Origin: JBEDUK01 sp963781595 | GTDB taxonomy: Bacteria; Actinomycetota; UBA4738 | Length of the DNA: 64,000 nt | Reading direction: 5' to 3' | Assembly (NCBI GenBank): GCA_963781595.1 | Contig: CAWAGG010000006.1 | Coordinates: 62,001-126,000, forward strand | In this document: in pieces, positions 9,298 to 18,874 of the stretch | How the letters are laid out: every line of letters begins with the position of its first letter | How positions within the stretch are numbered: the stretch's first letter is position 1 | Notes under the pieces: model-generated | Told to the model about the DNA's origin: nothing | Seen by the model: only the letters and a program-made list of their open reading frames with translations | The model's database searches: none | Position numbers and translations under genes: made by a program

Positions 9298-9472
9298 CGC
9301 GCGCTCCCCCGAGCGGAGCTTACGGGGCCATCGCCGCTGGTGGGTCCCCTGAAACCCCCCGTTTGGTGGATGCCTCCCTCCGTCGCCCCGGCTACGGTCG
9401 AACCTCGGTCGGGCGGATCTGGGCCGTCGGTCGGCGTGGATCCGATGGGGTCGGAAGGGGGATGGGGTTGCG

Positions 9473-11437
9473 ATGACCGTCGGATGCGGCAGTCATCCAC
9501 GCGTCCGTCGGACCCTCGCAGCCATCACCGTCCCGCTGGCAACGGTGTGGATCGTCGCGATCGCCGGGCGCGATGCGGTCGCGGGCCCGTCGGCGCAGGG
9601 CGTTCCCCAACCGGTCATCGTCGATCCGAACCCCGTCGACTGGACGCCGAACGTCTTGGACGGCATCGTCGAGGCGTTCGCGCAGGTGGGGAACACGATC
9701 GTCGTCGGCGGCACGTTCACGCAGGTTCAGGACGCGGGGAGCGCGACCGTGCTGGACCGCACCGACCTGTTCGCGTTCGACGCGACGACCGGCGCGGTGT
9801 CCGCGGGCTTCGCGCCGACGGTCGACGGCGACGTCGACGCGCTCGCGGCCGCGCCCGACGGGAAGTCGGTGTTCGTGGGCGGCTCGTTCACGACGGTCGA
9901 CGGCGTGCCGGCGAGGGGCCTGGCGAAGCTGGACCTCGCGACCGGCCAAGCCGTCAAACGTTTCTCGGCGGCGACGAACGGGAGCGTCCGCGCGCTCGTG
10001 TCTCGCGGCGACCGGCTCTACGTCGGCGGCGGGTTCACGTCGATCGGTGGCGTCCCCCGGTCGGCCCTGGCGGCCGTCGACGCCGCGACCGGCACGGTCG
10101 ATCCGAACCTGTCGCTCGCGGTCACCGGCACCCATCACGGGCTGGGCGCGCCGACCGTGTCCGACCTGGACGTGACGGCGGACGCGAGCCGGCTCGTGCT
10201 GATCGGGAACTTCGACGCCGTCGGCGGCCTGCGGCGCGTGCAGCTCGCCCTGATCGACCTCGGAGCCGGCGACGCTCCTGCGACCGTGGCGAACTGGCGG
10301 ACCGGAGAGTACGTGCCGGTCTGCTACGAGAAGCTGTACTCGTACATGCGTGGCGTCGGGTTCTCGCCCGACGGGACCTACTTCGTCGTCGTCGCGAAGG
10401 GCTCGGGGCGCTACCCGAAGACCCTCTGCGACACGGCCGCTCGTTGGGAGACCGGGGCGTCCGGCGGGAAGCTGCACCCGACGTGGATCGACCGCACCGG
10501 GGGCGACTCGCTGCTGTCGGTCGCCGTGACCGGGGTGGCCGTCTACGTCGGTGGACATCAGCGCTGGCAGAACAACGCCGCGGTGGCGAACGAGGCGGCG
10601 GAGGGCGCGGTCCCGCGCCCGGGCATCGCCGCGCTGGACCCCCAGAACGGGGTGCCGTACAGGTGGAACCCGACGAAGGATCGGGGATTCGGCACCGACG
10701 CGCTCCTGTCCACGCCGGATGGCCTGCTGGTCGGCAGCGACACGACGCAGCTGGGCCACGAGTACCACGCCCGCCTCGGGATGTTCCCCGTCGCCGGCGG
10801 AGAGGTCCCGCCCGTGGGATCGGCGCCCACGCTCCCCGGGACGCTCTTCCGGGCGCTGACGGACGGATCCCTCGCCGCGCAGCCGTTCGACGGAACGACC
10901 GCCGGGTCGCCGCTGCCGGTCCCGACGCCCGGCGTCGACTGGACGCAGGCGCGCGGGACGTTCGCCGTGAACGGGACGGTGTACGCGGGGTGGTCGGACG
11001 GCGAGGTCTACGGATTCCCGTTCGACGGGACGACGCTCGGTTCGGCGCACGACGTGATCGCGTCGGGCGGGTACGTGGTGGACCACTGGATCGACTTCGC
11101 CGACGCCACAGGGACGTTCTGGTGGGGCGGACGCCTCTACTACACGCGGGACGGCGACCGGAACCTCCACTACCGGTCCTTCTCGCCGGAGAGCGAGCTG
11201 ATCGGGAGCCGGGAGTTCGTCGCGAGCCGGTCGAGCCACGGGCTGAACTGGTCGGCGATCCGGGGGATGACCGAGGCGGGTGGGTACGTGTTCTACGCGA
11301 CGGTGTCCGGGGAGCTGCACCGGATCGAACTCTCCCCGGCCGGGAAGCCGGTGCGCGGGACCGACGCCCTGATCGGCGGGCCGAGCGTGGACGGTCGCGA
11401 CTGGTCGTCGAACGGGCTGTTCGTCCTGGACACGTAG
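9473..11437 (+). CDS. secreted delta-60-repeat beta-propeller protein
   Basis: A 654-residue exported protein. The N-terminus has a basic segment and hydrophobic helix (RTLAAITVPLATVWIVAIA) followed by a likely cleavage region. The rest is a beta-propeller of delta-60-type repeats: FVGGSFTTVDGVPARGLAKL and YVGGGFTSIGGVPRSALAAV are two consecutive blades, each followed by a D-x-x-T-G turn. A later half (about 440-640) has other beta repeats such as GTVYAGWSDGEVYGFPFDG. No catalytic motif, anchor or dockerin is visible. The fold is usually a binding or structural module on the cell exterior. A purine-rich ribosome site (GGAAGGGGGATGGGG) precedes the start. Confidence 0.8.
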   Translation: MTVGCGSHPRVRRTLAAITVPLATVWIVAIAGRDAVAGPSAQGVPQPVIVDPNPVDWTPNVLDGIVEAFAQVGNTIVVGGTFTQVQDAGSATVLDRTDLFAFDATTGAVSAGFAPTVDGDVDALAAAPDGKSVFVGGSFTTVDGVPARGLAKLDLATGQAVKRFSAATNGSVRALVSRGDRLYVGGGFTSIGGVPRSALAAVDAATGTVDPNLSLAVTGTHHGLGAPTVSDLDVTADASRLVLIGNFDAVGGLRRVQLALIDLGAGDAPATVANWRTGEYVPVCYEKLYSYMRGVGFSPDGTYFVVVAKGSGRYPKTLCDTAARWETGASGGKLHPTWIDRTGGDSLLSVAVTGVAVYVGGHQRWQNNAAVANEAAEGAVPRPGIAALDPQNGVPYRWNPTKDRGFGTDALLSTPDGLLVGSDTTQLGHEYHARLGMFPVAGGEVPPVGSAPTLPGTLFRALTDGSLAAQPFDGTTAGSPLPVPTPGVDWTQARGTFAVNGTVYAGWSDGEVYGFPFDGTTLGSAHDVIASGGYVVDHWIDFADATGTFWWGGRLYYTRDGDRNLHYRSFSPESELIGSREFVASRSSHGLNWSAIRGMTEAGGYVFYATVSGELHRIELSPAGKPVRGTDALIGGPSVDGRDWSSNGLFVLDT

Positions 11438-11462
11438 CCGCGCGGGCGCGGCCCTCCGTCCG

Positions 11463-13387
11463 TCAGGCCGCGTTCAGCGGTTGGAGCTCGGGCGGGAGGT
11501 CCCGCGCGGCGACGATCCGGATGGTCTTCGTCGCCCTGGTGAGCGCCACGTAGAGCTCGCGGTATCCGCGCGCGCCCTCGGTCAGGAGCTCAGCGGGTTC
11601 GACCAGGATCACGTGGTCGAACTCCAGGCCCTTCGCCTCGCGCGCCGACATGATCGTGAGCTTCCGGCCGCGGCCCCAGTCCGCGCCGTCGAACTCGACG
11701 CGCCCAGCCCGCGCAACCCCTTCGATCGCGTGGCGGAGGCCCTCGGGGACGATGACGCCGACCGAGCCGTCGGCGGTCGCCGACGCTCGCATCTCACGGA
11801 CGACCTCGGCCGCGAGGTGCCGTTCGTCGGCGCGCACGACGGTGGGCGCGTCGCCGTCGCGGATGGCGACCGGCGGCTCGAGGTCCGGCGAGATCGTCGG
11901 GAGGAGCCGGGACGCGAGCTCGATCATCTGCCTCGGTACCCGGTAGCCGATCGAAAGTGACTCGACCCGCGCGGTCGCCGGCGTTGGCAGGTGCTGCAAG
12001 AGCGCGGCCCAGGTCGGGTACGACCATTCACCGATCGATTGCGCGAGGTCACCCAGGAGCGTCATCGCGCCGGTCGAGGCCCTCCGGGCGATCATCCGAA
12101 CCTCCATCGGGCTGAGGTCCTGGACCTCGTCGACGATCACGTGGGTGTAGGTGCGGGGGACGCCGGCGATCCGCCACTGCGCCTCGTCGACCAGGGCGAC
12201 GTCGCCCCGTGCCCAGCGGGCCTCCGCGGCGCGTCCCGGCCGGGCGCGGACCAGCAGATCGACCTCACGTTCGTCCAGGAGCCCGGCGCCGGCCGGGGAG
12301 AGCTGCGCGCGGCTCCCCAGGAGGTCCCCGACCAGCTCGCCCGCGGAGACCGACGGCCACATGCGGTCCATGAGCGTTCGGAACGACGGACCGCGCGCGC
12401 GATCAGCCGGCTCGCCGCATCGCCGGCGAGCGGGACCGCCCGGCCCCGGATCCGGATCTCGCGGCGCGCGGCATCCGGGCGCGTCCGGGCCCGGAGGGCG
12501 CGGGCGATCACCTCCGTCATCCGAGGGTCGCCCTTGAGGCGGAGCACGTCCGGTTCGTCCTCCGCCTGGACCTGGATCGACGCCAGGGCGTCCACGGACG
12601 ACTGGACGACCGCGGTCTCGCCGAGCGACGGGAGGACGCGTTCGATGTAGCGCATGAACGCGCGGTTCGGGCCGACCACGAGGACGCCGCCCCGCGTGCG
12701 CGCCTCGCGCATCCGGTACAGGAGGAACGCGGCGCGGTGCAGGCCCACCGCGGTCTTGCCGGTCCCGGGCGCGCCCTGAACGACGAGCACGCCGTCGTCC
12801 GGGAGTCGGATCACGCGGTCCTGTTCGGCCTGGATCGTCGCGATCACGTCCCGCATCTGCCCGGTGCGTTCCCTGCCGATCTCCGCCATCAGCGCGTCGC
12901 CGGCGCGGACAAGCGCCGCCGGCACGCCGCGCCGGCGAGCCGCGGCCAGTTCGGCGAAGACCTCGTCCTCGAAGCCCACGAGCCGGGCGCCGTCGGTCCG
13001 GAAGCTCCTGCGACGTTCCAGGTCGAACGGATCGGCCGCGTTCGCTTGGTAGAACGCCTCCGCGACCGGGGCTCGCCAGTCGATCACGACCGGGTCGCCC
13101 TCCTCGTCGCGGACGTGCCGCCGGCCGATGTAGTAGCGGTCGCCGTCGGTCCGGTCGATGCGACCGAAGCACAGCGCTCGGTCGCTCTCGAGGTCCATCA
13201 GCCGCGTGGCGAACATGTCCTGCAGCGCCTCGCGGGCCGCGGCGTTGACGCCGGCGTCGGTCGCGAGGAGCTGTTCGACGGTTCGGCGCATCGCCTCCAG
13301 GCAGTCGTGGGCGAAGAACAGGTACGCCTGTTCGGCGTCGAACTCCGGATGGACCGGTCGCGCTTCCGAGGGCTCGTCGGACGGCAT
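11463..13387 (-). CDS. HelD-like UvrD-superfamily ATPase, one frameshift
   Basis: Reconstructed as about 640 residues. HelD/HelR proteins are SF1 ATPases that displace stalled or drug-bound RNA polymerase. The N-terminal half has a helical arm (AEQAYLFFAHDCLEAMRRTV), the YYIGRRHVRDEEGDPVVIDW segment and Walker A GAPGTGKT (205-212). The C-terminal half carries VIVDEVQDLSPMEVRMIARR (Walker B), GDLAQS, SIGYRVP and the terminal YVALTRATK motif. The two halves are in different frames: the break lies in a (CG)n run at 12392-12401, where removing two bases restores one continuous protein. An assembly or sequencing slip is the likeliest cause. It is somewhat shorter than typical HelD. Confidence 0.82.
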
Positions 13388-13459
13388 GGTTCGGCTCCAG
13401 GGACGTGCGGTGGGAACCGCGCAGGATAGTCCCACCGTCCACGTGTCCGCAAGCATCCG

Positions 13460-13501
13460 CGCCGGCGCCCTACGTATGGCGCCGTCGGTAGGGCGACGGC
13501 G
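13460..13501. repeat. dispersed hairpin repeat, copy 2
   Basis: A 42-bp near-palindrome (arms 13460-13473 and 13488-13501, one mismatch) with a 14-nt loop. It is the inverted copy of the element at 461-502, differing at about two positions. It lies between the start of the HelD-like gene and the stop of the pirin gene. Conservation of the loop as well as the arms means the two copies share ancestry and are not just two unrelated terminators. Confidence 0.75.
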
Positions 13502-13515
13502 TGATGGAACCGAGG

Positions 13516-14523
13516 CTACTCGGCGCTCTCGGCGGGGTCGGTGCCCTCGGTGGACCCGCGCACGTCCGCGTGCACCGCCGGGATCGAACCGAGCCGTCCG
13601 GCCTGGTAGTCCTCGAACGCCTTCACGATCTCGGCCTTCGTGTTCATCACGAACGGCCCGTACGCGACGACGGGCTCCCGGATCGGCTGACCGCCCAGGA
13701 CCAGCACGTCGAACGTCGGGCTCCGGCTCTCCTGCTTCTCGTCGGCGCTGACCGTGATCGCATCGCCGACCCCGTAGACGGCGAGCTGGCCCATCCGGAT
13801 CGGCCGGCGTTCGGGCCCGACCGAGCCGTTGCCCGCCAGCGTGTAGACGAGCCCGTTGAAGTCCGGGCGCCATGGCAGCGACAGCGTCGCGCCGGGCGAC
13901 AGCGTCGCGTGGACCAGCACGATCGGCGTGTGGGTGATGCCGGGTCCCTCGTGCCCGGCGAGCTCGCCGGCGATCACGCGCACCAGCGCGCCGCCGTCGG
14001 GCGAGGACAGCAGCGCCACGTTCGACGCGCGGATGTCCTGGTAGCGGGGCGGCGAGAACTTCAGCGCGCTCGGCAGGTTCACCCACAGCTGGAACCCGTG
14101 GAACAGGCCGCCGCTCGCGACCAGGTAGTCGGGGGGCGTTTCGATGTGCAGGATGCCCGCGCCCGCGGTCATCCACTGGGTGTCGCCGTTCGTGATCAGT
14201 CCGCCGCCGCCGTTCGAGTCCTCGTGCTTGAACTCGCCGTCGATGATGTACGTGACGGTCTCGAACCCGCGGTGCGGGTGCCACGGCGTCCCCTTCGGCT
14301 CGCCCGGCGCGTACTCGACCTCGCCCATCTGGTCCATGTGGACGAAGGGATCGAGCGCCCGGAGGTCGACCCCGGCGAACGCGCGACGGACCGGGAAGCC
14401 CTCCCCTTCCAGCCCGCTCGGCGCGGTCGTGACCGAGACGACCGGGCGGTCGTGCGCGGCCACGGGGTCCACCTGGGGGATCCGCGGGAGCGTGAGGGTG
14501 TTCTCGACGGTGACGGCTGGCAT
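13516..14523 (-). CDS. pirin family protein
   Basis: A 335-residue bicupin of the pirin family. The N-terminal cupin carries the metal-ligand region WHPHRGFETVTYIIDGEF, with two histidines of the ligand set, and a second ligand region AGAGILHIETP, where the family has a His and Glu. FVHMDQMG upstream is also family-typical. Bacterial pirins include quercetin dioxygenases and regulators of metabolic enzymes, so the exact role is open. The ATG at 14523 begins MPAVTVENTLTL. The acidic C-terminal tail (STEGTDPAESAE) extends beyond the usual fold. It lies 119 bp downstream of an MFS transporter gene on the same strand. Confidence 0.88.
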   Translation of the reverse strand: MPAVTVENTLTLPRIPQVDPVAAHDRPVVSVTTAPSGLEGEGFPVRRAFAGVDLRALDPFVHMDQMGEVEYAPGEPKGTPWHPHRGFETVTYIIDGEFKHEDSNGGGGLITNGDTQWMTAGAGILHIETPPDYLVASGGLFHGFQLWVNLPSALKFSPPRYQDIRASNVALLSSPDGGALVRVIAGELAGHEGPGITHTPIVLVHATLSPGATLSLPWRPDFNGLVYTLAGNGSVGPERRPIRMGQLAVYGVGDAITVSADEKQESRSPTFDVLVLGGQPIREPVVAYGPFVMNTKAEIVKAFEDYQAGRLGSIPAVHADVRGSTEGTDPAESAE

Positions 14524-14642
14524 CTGGGTACCCTCCTGGGTCCTGGTTGTCCGGTTCCGCTGGTCGCGTTCGACGTCCGCCCTCACTCCGGCGGGCCGAA
14601 CCACGACGCTACCCGTGAACGACGGGCAGGCGCCAGAGATTC

Positions 14643-16157
14643 CTACTCGGCGACCGGCTCCACGGCGACCGCCGCCGAGGACACGACCGCCTCCTCGTCG
14701 GCGGCTACGCGCCGGCGCCTCGCCGGGACGATCGTCGCCGTCGCGGCGCTCGCCACGAGGAACACGGTGGCCACCGAGAACGCCCGCGCGAAGCCGGCGG
14801 TGAGCGCCGAGGCGGAGGACGAACCGTTCACGAGCGCGGCAGCGGTCCGGTCCGCGGCGACCGTCGCGAGGGCTGCGAGCCCGATCGACCCGCCGACCTG
14901 GCGCGTCGTGTTGACGAGTCCCGACGCGAGCCCGCCCTGTTCGATCGGGACGCCCGAGGTCGCCGCGAACGTCACGGGCGTGAACGCGAGGCCCAACCCG
15001 AGCGTGATCAGCACGCCCGGCCAGAGGAGGTCGGGCACGAACGTGCTGTCCGGCGTGATCTGTGAGAGCCAGATCATCCCGACCGCGGCGATCAGCGGCG
15101 CGACGATGAGCAGCGGCCGCGGCCCGATCCGGGTGACCAGCCGCGAGCTGATCTGGGCGCCGACCACGATCGTCAGCGTCTGCGGCACGAACGCCAGACC
15201 GGCCTGCAAGGGGCTGTACCCCAGGACGGTCTGCATGTAGAGCGTCAGGAAGTACCACATCGAGAACATCGCGGCCGCAAGGAGGAAGATCACGACGTTC
15301 GCGCCGGTCACCGAGCGTGAACGGAACAATCCGAGCGGGACGAGCGGGGTCGTCGCGACCCTCGTCTCGATCAACAGGAACACGCCGAACAGCGCCGCCG
15401 CCAGCACGAACGTCCCGATCGTCGCCGGCGACGACCAGGGGGCGCCCTCGGTCCGAACGATCCCGTAGACGAGCGTCACCAACGCGGCCGTGACGGTGAC
15501 CGCACCCCACACGTCGAGCGAGCGTCCGCGGCCCTCGTCGCGGCTCTCGGTCAGGACGACCCGGGCCGCGATCAGGCCGGCCACGCCGACCGGGATGTTG
15601 ATGAACAGGACCCAGCGCCAGGAGACCTCGGTGAGCAGGCCGCCCAGCAGCGCGCCCGCCGCGCCTCCGCCCGCCGCGACGGCGCTCCAGATGCCGAGGG
15701 CCCGAGCCCTGGCTCGCGGTTCGCGGAAGTAGGTCGTGAGGATCGTGAGCGTGGCCGGCGCCAGGATCGCCCCGCCGAGCCCTTGCGCAGCACGGGCCGC
15801 GACCAGCATCGCCTTGTCCTGCGCGAGGCCGCCGAACAGGCTCGCGACGGTGAAGATCCCCAGGCCGAGCATGAAGACCCGCTTCCGCCCGTAGAGGTCC
15901 GCCGCGCGCCCGCCCAGGAGCATGAAGCCCGCGAACGTCAGCGTGTACGCGTTGACGACCCACTGCAGGCCGGTCGCGCTGAACCCCAGCTCCGTACGGA
16001 TGGAGGGAAGGGCGACGTTCATGACCGACACGTCGAGGATGACCATGAACTGGCCCACGCAGGCGACGGCCAGAACGGCCCAGTCAGGGACCTTGCGCGT
16101 GCCGGACCCGGGCATGCGCGATCCGTTCGAGGCGACTCCCTCCATGCGTTCGGTCAA
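14643..16157 (-). CDS. MFS transporter, DHA2 (14-TMS) drug exporter type
   Basis: A 504-residue inner-membrane proton antiporter of the DHA2 subgroup. The first helices read DWAVLAVACVGQFMVILDVS and include the family D-x-x-x-x-N pattern (LDVSVMNVALP). Motif A follows as LGGRAADLYGRKRVF, and motif C as ALLGGLLTEVSWRW. Roughly 14 hydrophobic spans can be counted. Such proteins export drugs, dyes or metabolites. No regulator gene adjoins it. It follows the acyl-CoA dehydrogenase-like gene by 18 bp, so YbaK, dehydrogenase and transporter may form one transcript. Confidence 0.9.
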   Translation of the reverse strand: MTERMEGVASNGSRMPGSGTRKVPDWAVLAVACVGQFMVILDVSVMNVALPSIRTELGFSATGLQWVVNAYTLTFAGFMLLGGRAADLYGRKRVFMLGLGIFTVASLFGGLAQDKAMLVAARAAQGLGGAILAPATLTILTTYFREPRARARALGIWSAVAAGGGAAGALLGGLLTEVSWRWVLFINIPVGVAGLIAARVVLTESRDEGRGRSLDVWGAVTVTAALVTLVYGIVRTEGAPWSSPATIGTFVLAAALFGVFLLIETRVATTPLVPLGLFRSRSVTGANVVIFLLAAAMFSMWYFLTLYMQTVLGYSPLQAGLAFVPQTLTIVVGAQISSRLVTRIGPRPLLIVAPLIAAVGMIWLSQITPDSTFVPDLLWPGVLITLGLGLAFTPVTFAATSGVPIEQGGLASGLVNTTRQVGGSIGLAALATVAADRTAAALVNGSSSASALTAGFARAFSVATVFLVASAATATIVPARRRRVAADEEAVVSSAAVAVEPVAE

Positions 16158-16175
16158 CGCGTGCCCACCCGTCGG

Positions 16176-17231
16176 TTATGCCCGGACCGACGGATCGTCG
16201 CCGTCCGTCCGGCGTCCGAGCCGCTCGACCAGCGCCGACCGGATGGCTGCGCGGGAGCCGAACACCAGCAGGAACATCGCCTCCCGGGCGAGCCGCTGGG
16301 CGTGATGGTCGACGACGAGCGCGCGAGCGCCCTCGGACACGATCAGGTTCGTCGCGGCTCGCAACGCGAACTCGGACGCGTGCGCCCGCGCCGCCGGCAT
16401 CACGTCCGGCGAGGCCGTGTCCAGCTGGTTGCGGACGGCCTCGAGCTCGTCGTCGAGCGGCGATGGTCCCATCAGCCGGAGGCTCCGGCCGGCGACGCCC
16501 AAGGCGAGCGACCCGTTCATCCGGAGGAACAACGCGTCCTGCGCTGCCCACTCCGCGTACGGTTGCGTCCCCGTCACGCGTTCGGCGGGGACGAAGCATC
16601 GGTCGAACCGGAGCGTGACCGTCCCGCTGGCGTCCACCGCGACCAAGCGGAGCGGTTGGGCGCTGATGTCGGCGCCGACCCGCGCGTCCACGAGCACGTG
16701 GACGATCGTCCCGCCGCCCTCGGCGTCCGCGTCCGCCCGTGCCGACGCGTGGATCACGTCGATCCGGCCCCAGCCCGACACCCACGGCGCCGTGCCGTCG
16801 ATGACCCATCCGCCGTCGACCTCCTCGGCCAGCATCCCCGGCCGCGGGAGCAGGCCCGCGAACGAAACCCCGGCCCGGCGCTCGCCGCGGCAGAGCGGCC
16901 CGAGCCACTCGGCCCGCAGCCCGGCAGGCGCGTCCGCGGCCGAGAGCGCCAGGACGGCGCCTTGATGCTGCGCCCAGACGAACGCGGTCGTGAGGCATCC
17001 TCCGGCGAACGCCTCGAACACCCGGCAGGCCGTCGGGAAGTCGACGTCGAGCCCGCCCGCATCCTCAGGCCCCGCGAGCCCGTAGAACCCAGCATCCGCC
17101 AGGACGTCGAGGTTCGCGCTTGGGACCAGGCCGGACGCGTCGGTGCGCAGCGCCTCAGGGAACAGGATGTCGTCCGCGATCCGCGTCGCCTCGGCCAGGA
17201 CCGCGTTCGCGCGTTCGTCCACCGCGCTCAT
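16176..17231 (-). CDS. acyl-CoA dehydrogenase-like flavoprotein
   Basis: A 351-residue protein of the acyl-CoA dehydrogenase fold. The N-terminal helical domain has ADAGFYGLAGPEDAGGLDVD, and the middle beta domain has GVSFAGLLPRPG and GWVIDGTAPWVSGWGRIDV, the FAD/substrate region. The C-terminal helical bundle is shorter than usual (family about 380 residues) and no clear catalytic glutamate can be assigned. A role other than plain beta-oxidation, such as a flavin monooxygenase of the same fold, is therefore possible. Its start overlaps the YbaK stop in ATGA, indicating translational coupling. Confidence 0.78.
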   Translation of the reverse strand: MSAVDERANAVLAEATRIADDILFPEALRTDASGLVPSANLDVLADAGFYGLAGPEDAGGLDVDFPTACRVFEAFAGGCLTTAFVWAQHQGAVLALSAADAPAGLRAEWLGPLCRGERRAGVSFAGLLPRPGMLAEEVDGGWVIDGTAPWVSGWGRIDVIHASARADADAEGGGTIVHVLVDARVGADISAQPLRLVAVDASGTVTLRFDRCFVPAERVTGTQPYAEWAAQDALFLRMNGSLALGVAGRSLRLMGPSPLDDELEAVRNQLDTASPDVMPAARAHASEFALRAATNLIVSEGARALVVDHHAQRLAREAMFLLVFGSRAAIRSALVERLGRRTDGDDPSVRA

Positions 17232-17746
17232 CCGCCGTCCCGTCGCGACGCCAGGCCCGGAACGACCTCGGCCCCGGGGATCTCCGCGAGGACGTCCGGG
17301 GCGACGAGGATCTTCGACCCGCGCTCGCCGCTCCCGACGATGACCTTGTCGGTCCTGTCGAGGACCCGTTCGTCGATCCAGATGGGGATGTCCGGCGCGA
17401 GGCCGAACGGCGAGACCCCGCCGGGCGGCATCCCGGTCAGCGCCGTCGCCTCGTCGGCCGGGGCGAACGACGCCTTCCGGACCCCGAGGCGCCGACGGAC
17501 CACGCCATTGACGTCGAGCCTGGTCGAGCTCAACAGCACGCAGGCCGGGCGGACCGCTGGCTCGGTCCGCGAGCGCACGAGGATCGTGTTCACGATGCGC
17601 TCGAGCGGGTAGCCGTAGTGGTCCGCGAACGCCTCCGTGTCCGACAGCTCCGGATCGCAGGTGACCACCTGGAACGACGCGCCGAGCCGCCGCAGCGCGT
17701 CGAGCACCGCCGCGTGCCCGGCGTTCACCTCGCGTGCCTCGGCCAT
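17228..17746 (-). CDS. YbaK/EbsC-family aminoacyl-tRNA deacylase
   Basis: A 172-residue protein of the YbaK/ProX editing-domain family, which hydrolyses misacylated tRNA such as Cys-tRNA(Pro). Family features seen are the N-terminal helix and strand (ALRRLGASFQVVTCD), the RIVNTILVRS strand with the usual substrate region, a positively charged loop (DVNGVVRRRLGVRKASF) and the GMPPGGVSPFGLAPDIPIWID loop, the most conserved part of the fold. The final strand reads DKVIVGSGERGSKILVAPDVL. The downstream dehydrogenase gene overlaps it by four bases. Confidence 0.87.
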   Translation of the reverse strand: MAEAREVNAGHAAVLDALRRLGASFQVVTCDPELSDTEAFADHYGYPLERIVNTILVRSRTEPAVRPACVLLSSTRLDVNGVVRRRLGVRKASFAPADEATALTGMPPGGVSPFGLAPDIPIWIDERVLDRTDKVIVGSGERGSKILVAPDVLAEIPGAEVVPGLASRRDGG

Positions 17747-17788
17747 CGCGGGAAGAACCTATCGCGCGGACGTAGACTCTCGGGCACG

Positions 17789-18004
17789 ATGCCCGTGTAC
17801 GAGTTCGTCTGTCTCGCCTGCGAGGAACGCTTCGACCGACTGCTGCCGATGTCGGCCGGTGACCCGGCGTGTCCCTCGTGCGGGGCCGAACGCGTCCGCC
17901 GGCAGCTGTCGATGATCGCCGGGCTGAGCGGGACGCTCGAGGGTGGTGCGGTGGCGGCTTCGTCGGGGTGCGCCTGCGGCGGGGCCTGCGCCTGCCGGCG
18001 CTAG
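17789..18004 (+). CDS. FmdB-family zinc ribbon protein
   Basis: A 71-residue small zinc ribbon protein of the FmdB regulatory family. It begins MPVYEFVCLACEERFD, the family signature, and carries two Cys-x2-Cys knuckles (CLAC and CPSC) that should bind one zinc. The usual RRQLSMIAGLSG segment follows. The C-terminus is unusually cysteine-rich (SGCACGGACACRR) and may bind a second metal. Its function in bacteria is not established. It is divergent from the YbaK gene with about 40 bp between starts. Confidence 0.9.
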   Translation: MPVYEFVCLACEERFDRLLPMSAGDPACPSCGAERVRRQLSMIAGLSGTLEGGAVAASSGCACGGACACRR

Positions 18005-18145
18005 CGTCGACGCCCGCGGACGGGCCGCCCCTCGGCCGGCTGGTACGCTCGAACCATCGTCGCTCGCCCCACCCCCGCCCGACGGCTTCCGTGGCCGCTG
18101 CCTCGCGAGCCCCTCTACCGGCTGGTCATCGCGTTCGCGCTCGCC

Positions 18146-18874
18146 GTGATCCGGCTGCTCCGGTGGGAGATCCGCACGTCCGGCGAGGAGCACCTGCCGA
18201 CGGAAGGCCGCGCGATCATCGCTTCCAACCACGTTGCGCACCTCGACTTCGTGTTCCTCGGCGTCGCCGCGCGCGAACGGGGACGCCTGGTCCGGTTCAT
18301 GGCGATGCGGGAGGTGTTCGACCATCGCATCGCCGGTCCGCTCGTGCGCGGCATGCGGCACATCCGGGTCGACCGCGACGGTGACGCGGCAGCCTCGCTC
18401 GATCGCGCCGCGACGGCGCTGCGCCACGGCGAGGTGGTCGGGCTCCACCCCGAGGGCCGGATGAGCCGTTCCCTCGTGCCGAGTCCCGGGAAGTCAGGAG
18501 CGGCGCGGCTCGCGATCGAGACCGGCGCGCCGTTGTTCCCGGCAGCCGTGTGGGGCAGCCAGAGGATCCTGGCCCGCGGACGCCGACCGCGGTACCCGCG
18601 TGGCGTCTCGGTCGTCGTGGCGTTCGGGCCGCCGGTCCCCGTCGCCCAGGACGCGGACGCCACGGAGCTGACGGCGCTGCTCATGGCGCGGATCGGCGAA
18701 CTCGTGGACCGAGCGGTCGCCGAGTACCCGCAGGCTCCCAGCGGCGACGCCGACCGCTGGTGGCTCCCGAGCCATCTGGGGGGAACCGCACCCACCGTCG
18801 CCGAAGACGAAGCGATGCACGCGGAGCGCGTCGCCGCGCGCCGAGCGGCCACCACGCGAACCAGCACCCCGTAG
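18146..18874 (+). CDS. PlsC-like 1-acylglycerol-3-phosphate acyltransferase
   Basis: A 242-residue membrane-associated acyltransferase that likely adds an acyl chain to lysophosphatidate or a related lysolipid. The catalytic H-x4-D motif is in ASNHVAHLDF, motif II in REVFDHRIAGPLVR and motif III in GLHPEGRMSR. Substrate-side PLFPAAVWGSQ also fits the family. The annotated start is a GTG at 18146, which cuts through the expected N-terminal hydrophobic helix: the frame continues upstream as EPLYRLVIAFALA to a stop at 18002 with no ATG, GTG or TTG. The true start may be non-canonical, or a sequence error may hide it. A second PlsC-like gene is at 33139. Confidence 0.85.
   Translation: MIRLLRWEIRTSGEEHLPTEGRAIIASNHVAHLDFVFLGVAARERGRLVRFMAMREVFDHRIAGPLVRGMRHIRVDRDGDAAASLDRAATALRHGEVVGLHPEGRMSRSLVPSPGKSGAARLAIETGAPLFPAAVWGSQRILARGRRPRYPRGVSVVVAFGPPVPVAQDADATELTALLMARIGELVDRAVAEYPQAPSGDADRWWLPSHLGGTAPTVAEDEAMHAERVAARRAATTRTSTP

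Noticed and set aside
12392..12401. Programmed ribosomal frameshift in the HelD-like gene
   Set aside because: The site is a plain CG run with no slippery heptamer or obvious stimulatory structure; a sequence slip explains it more simply.
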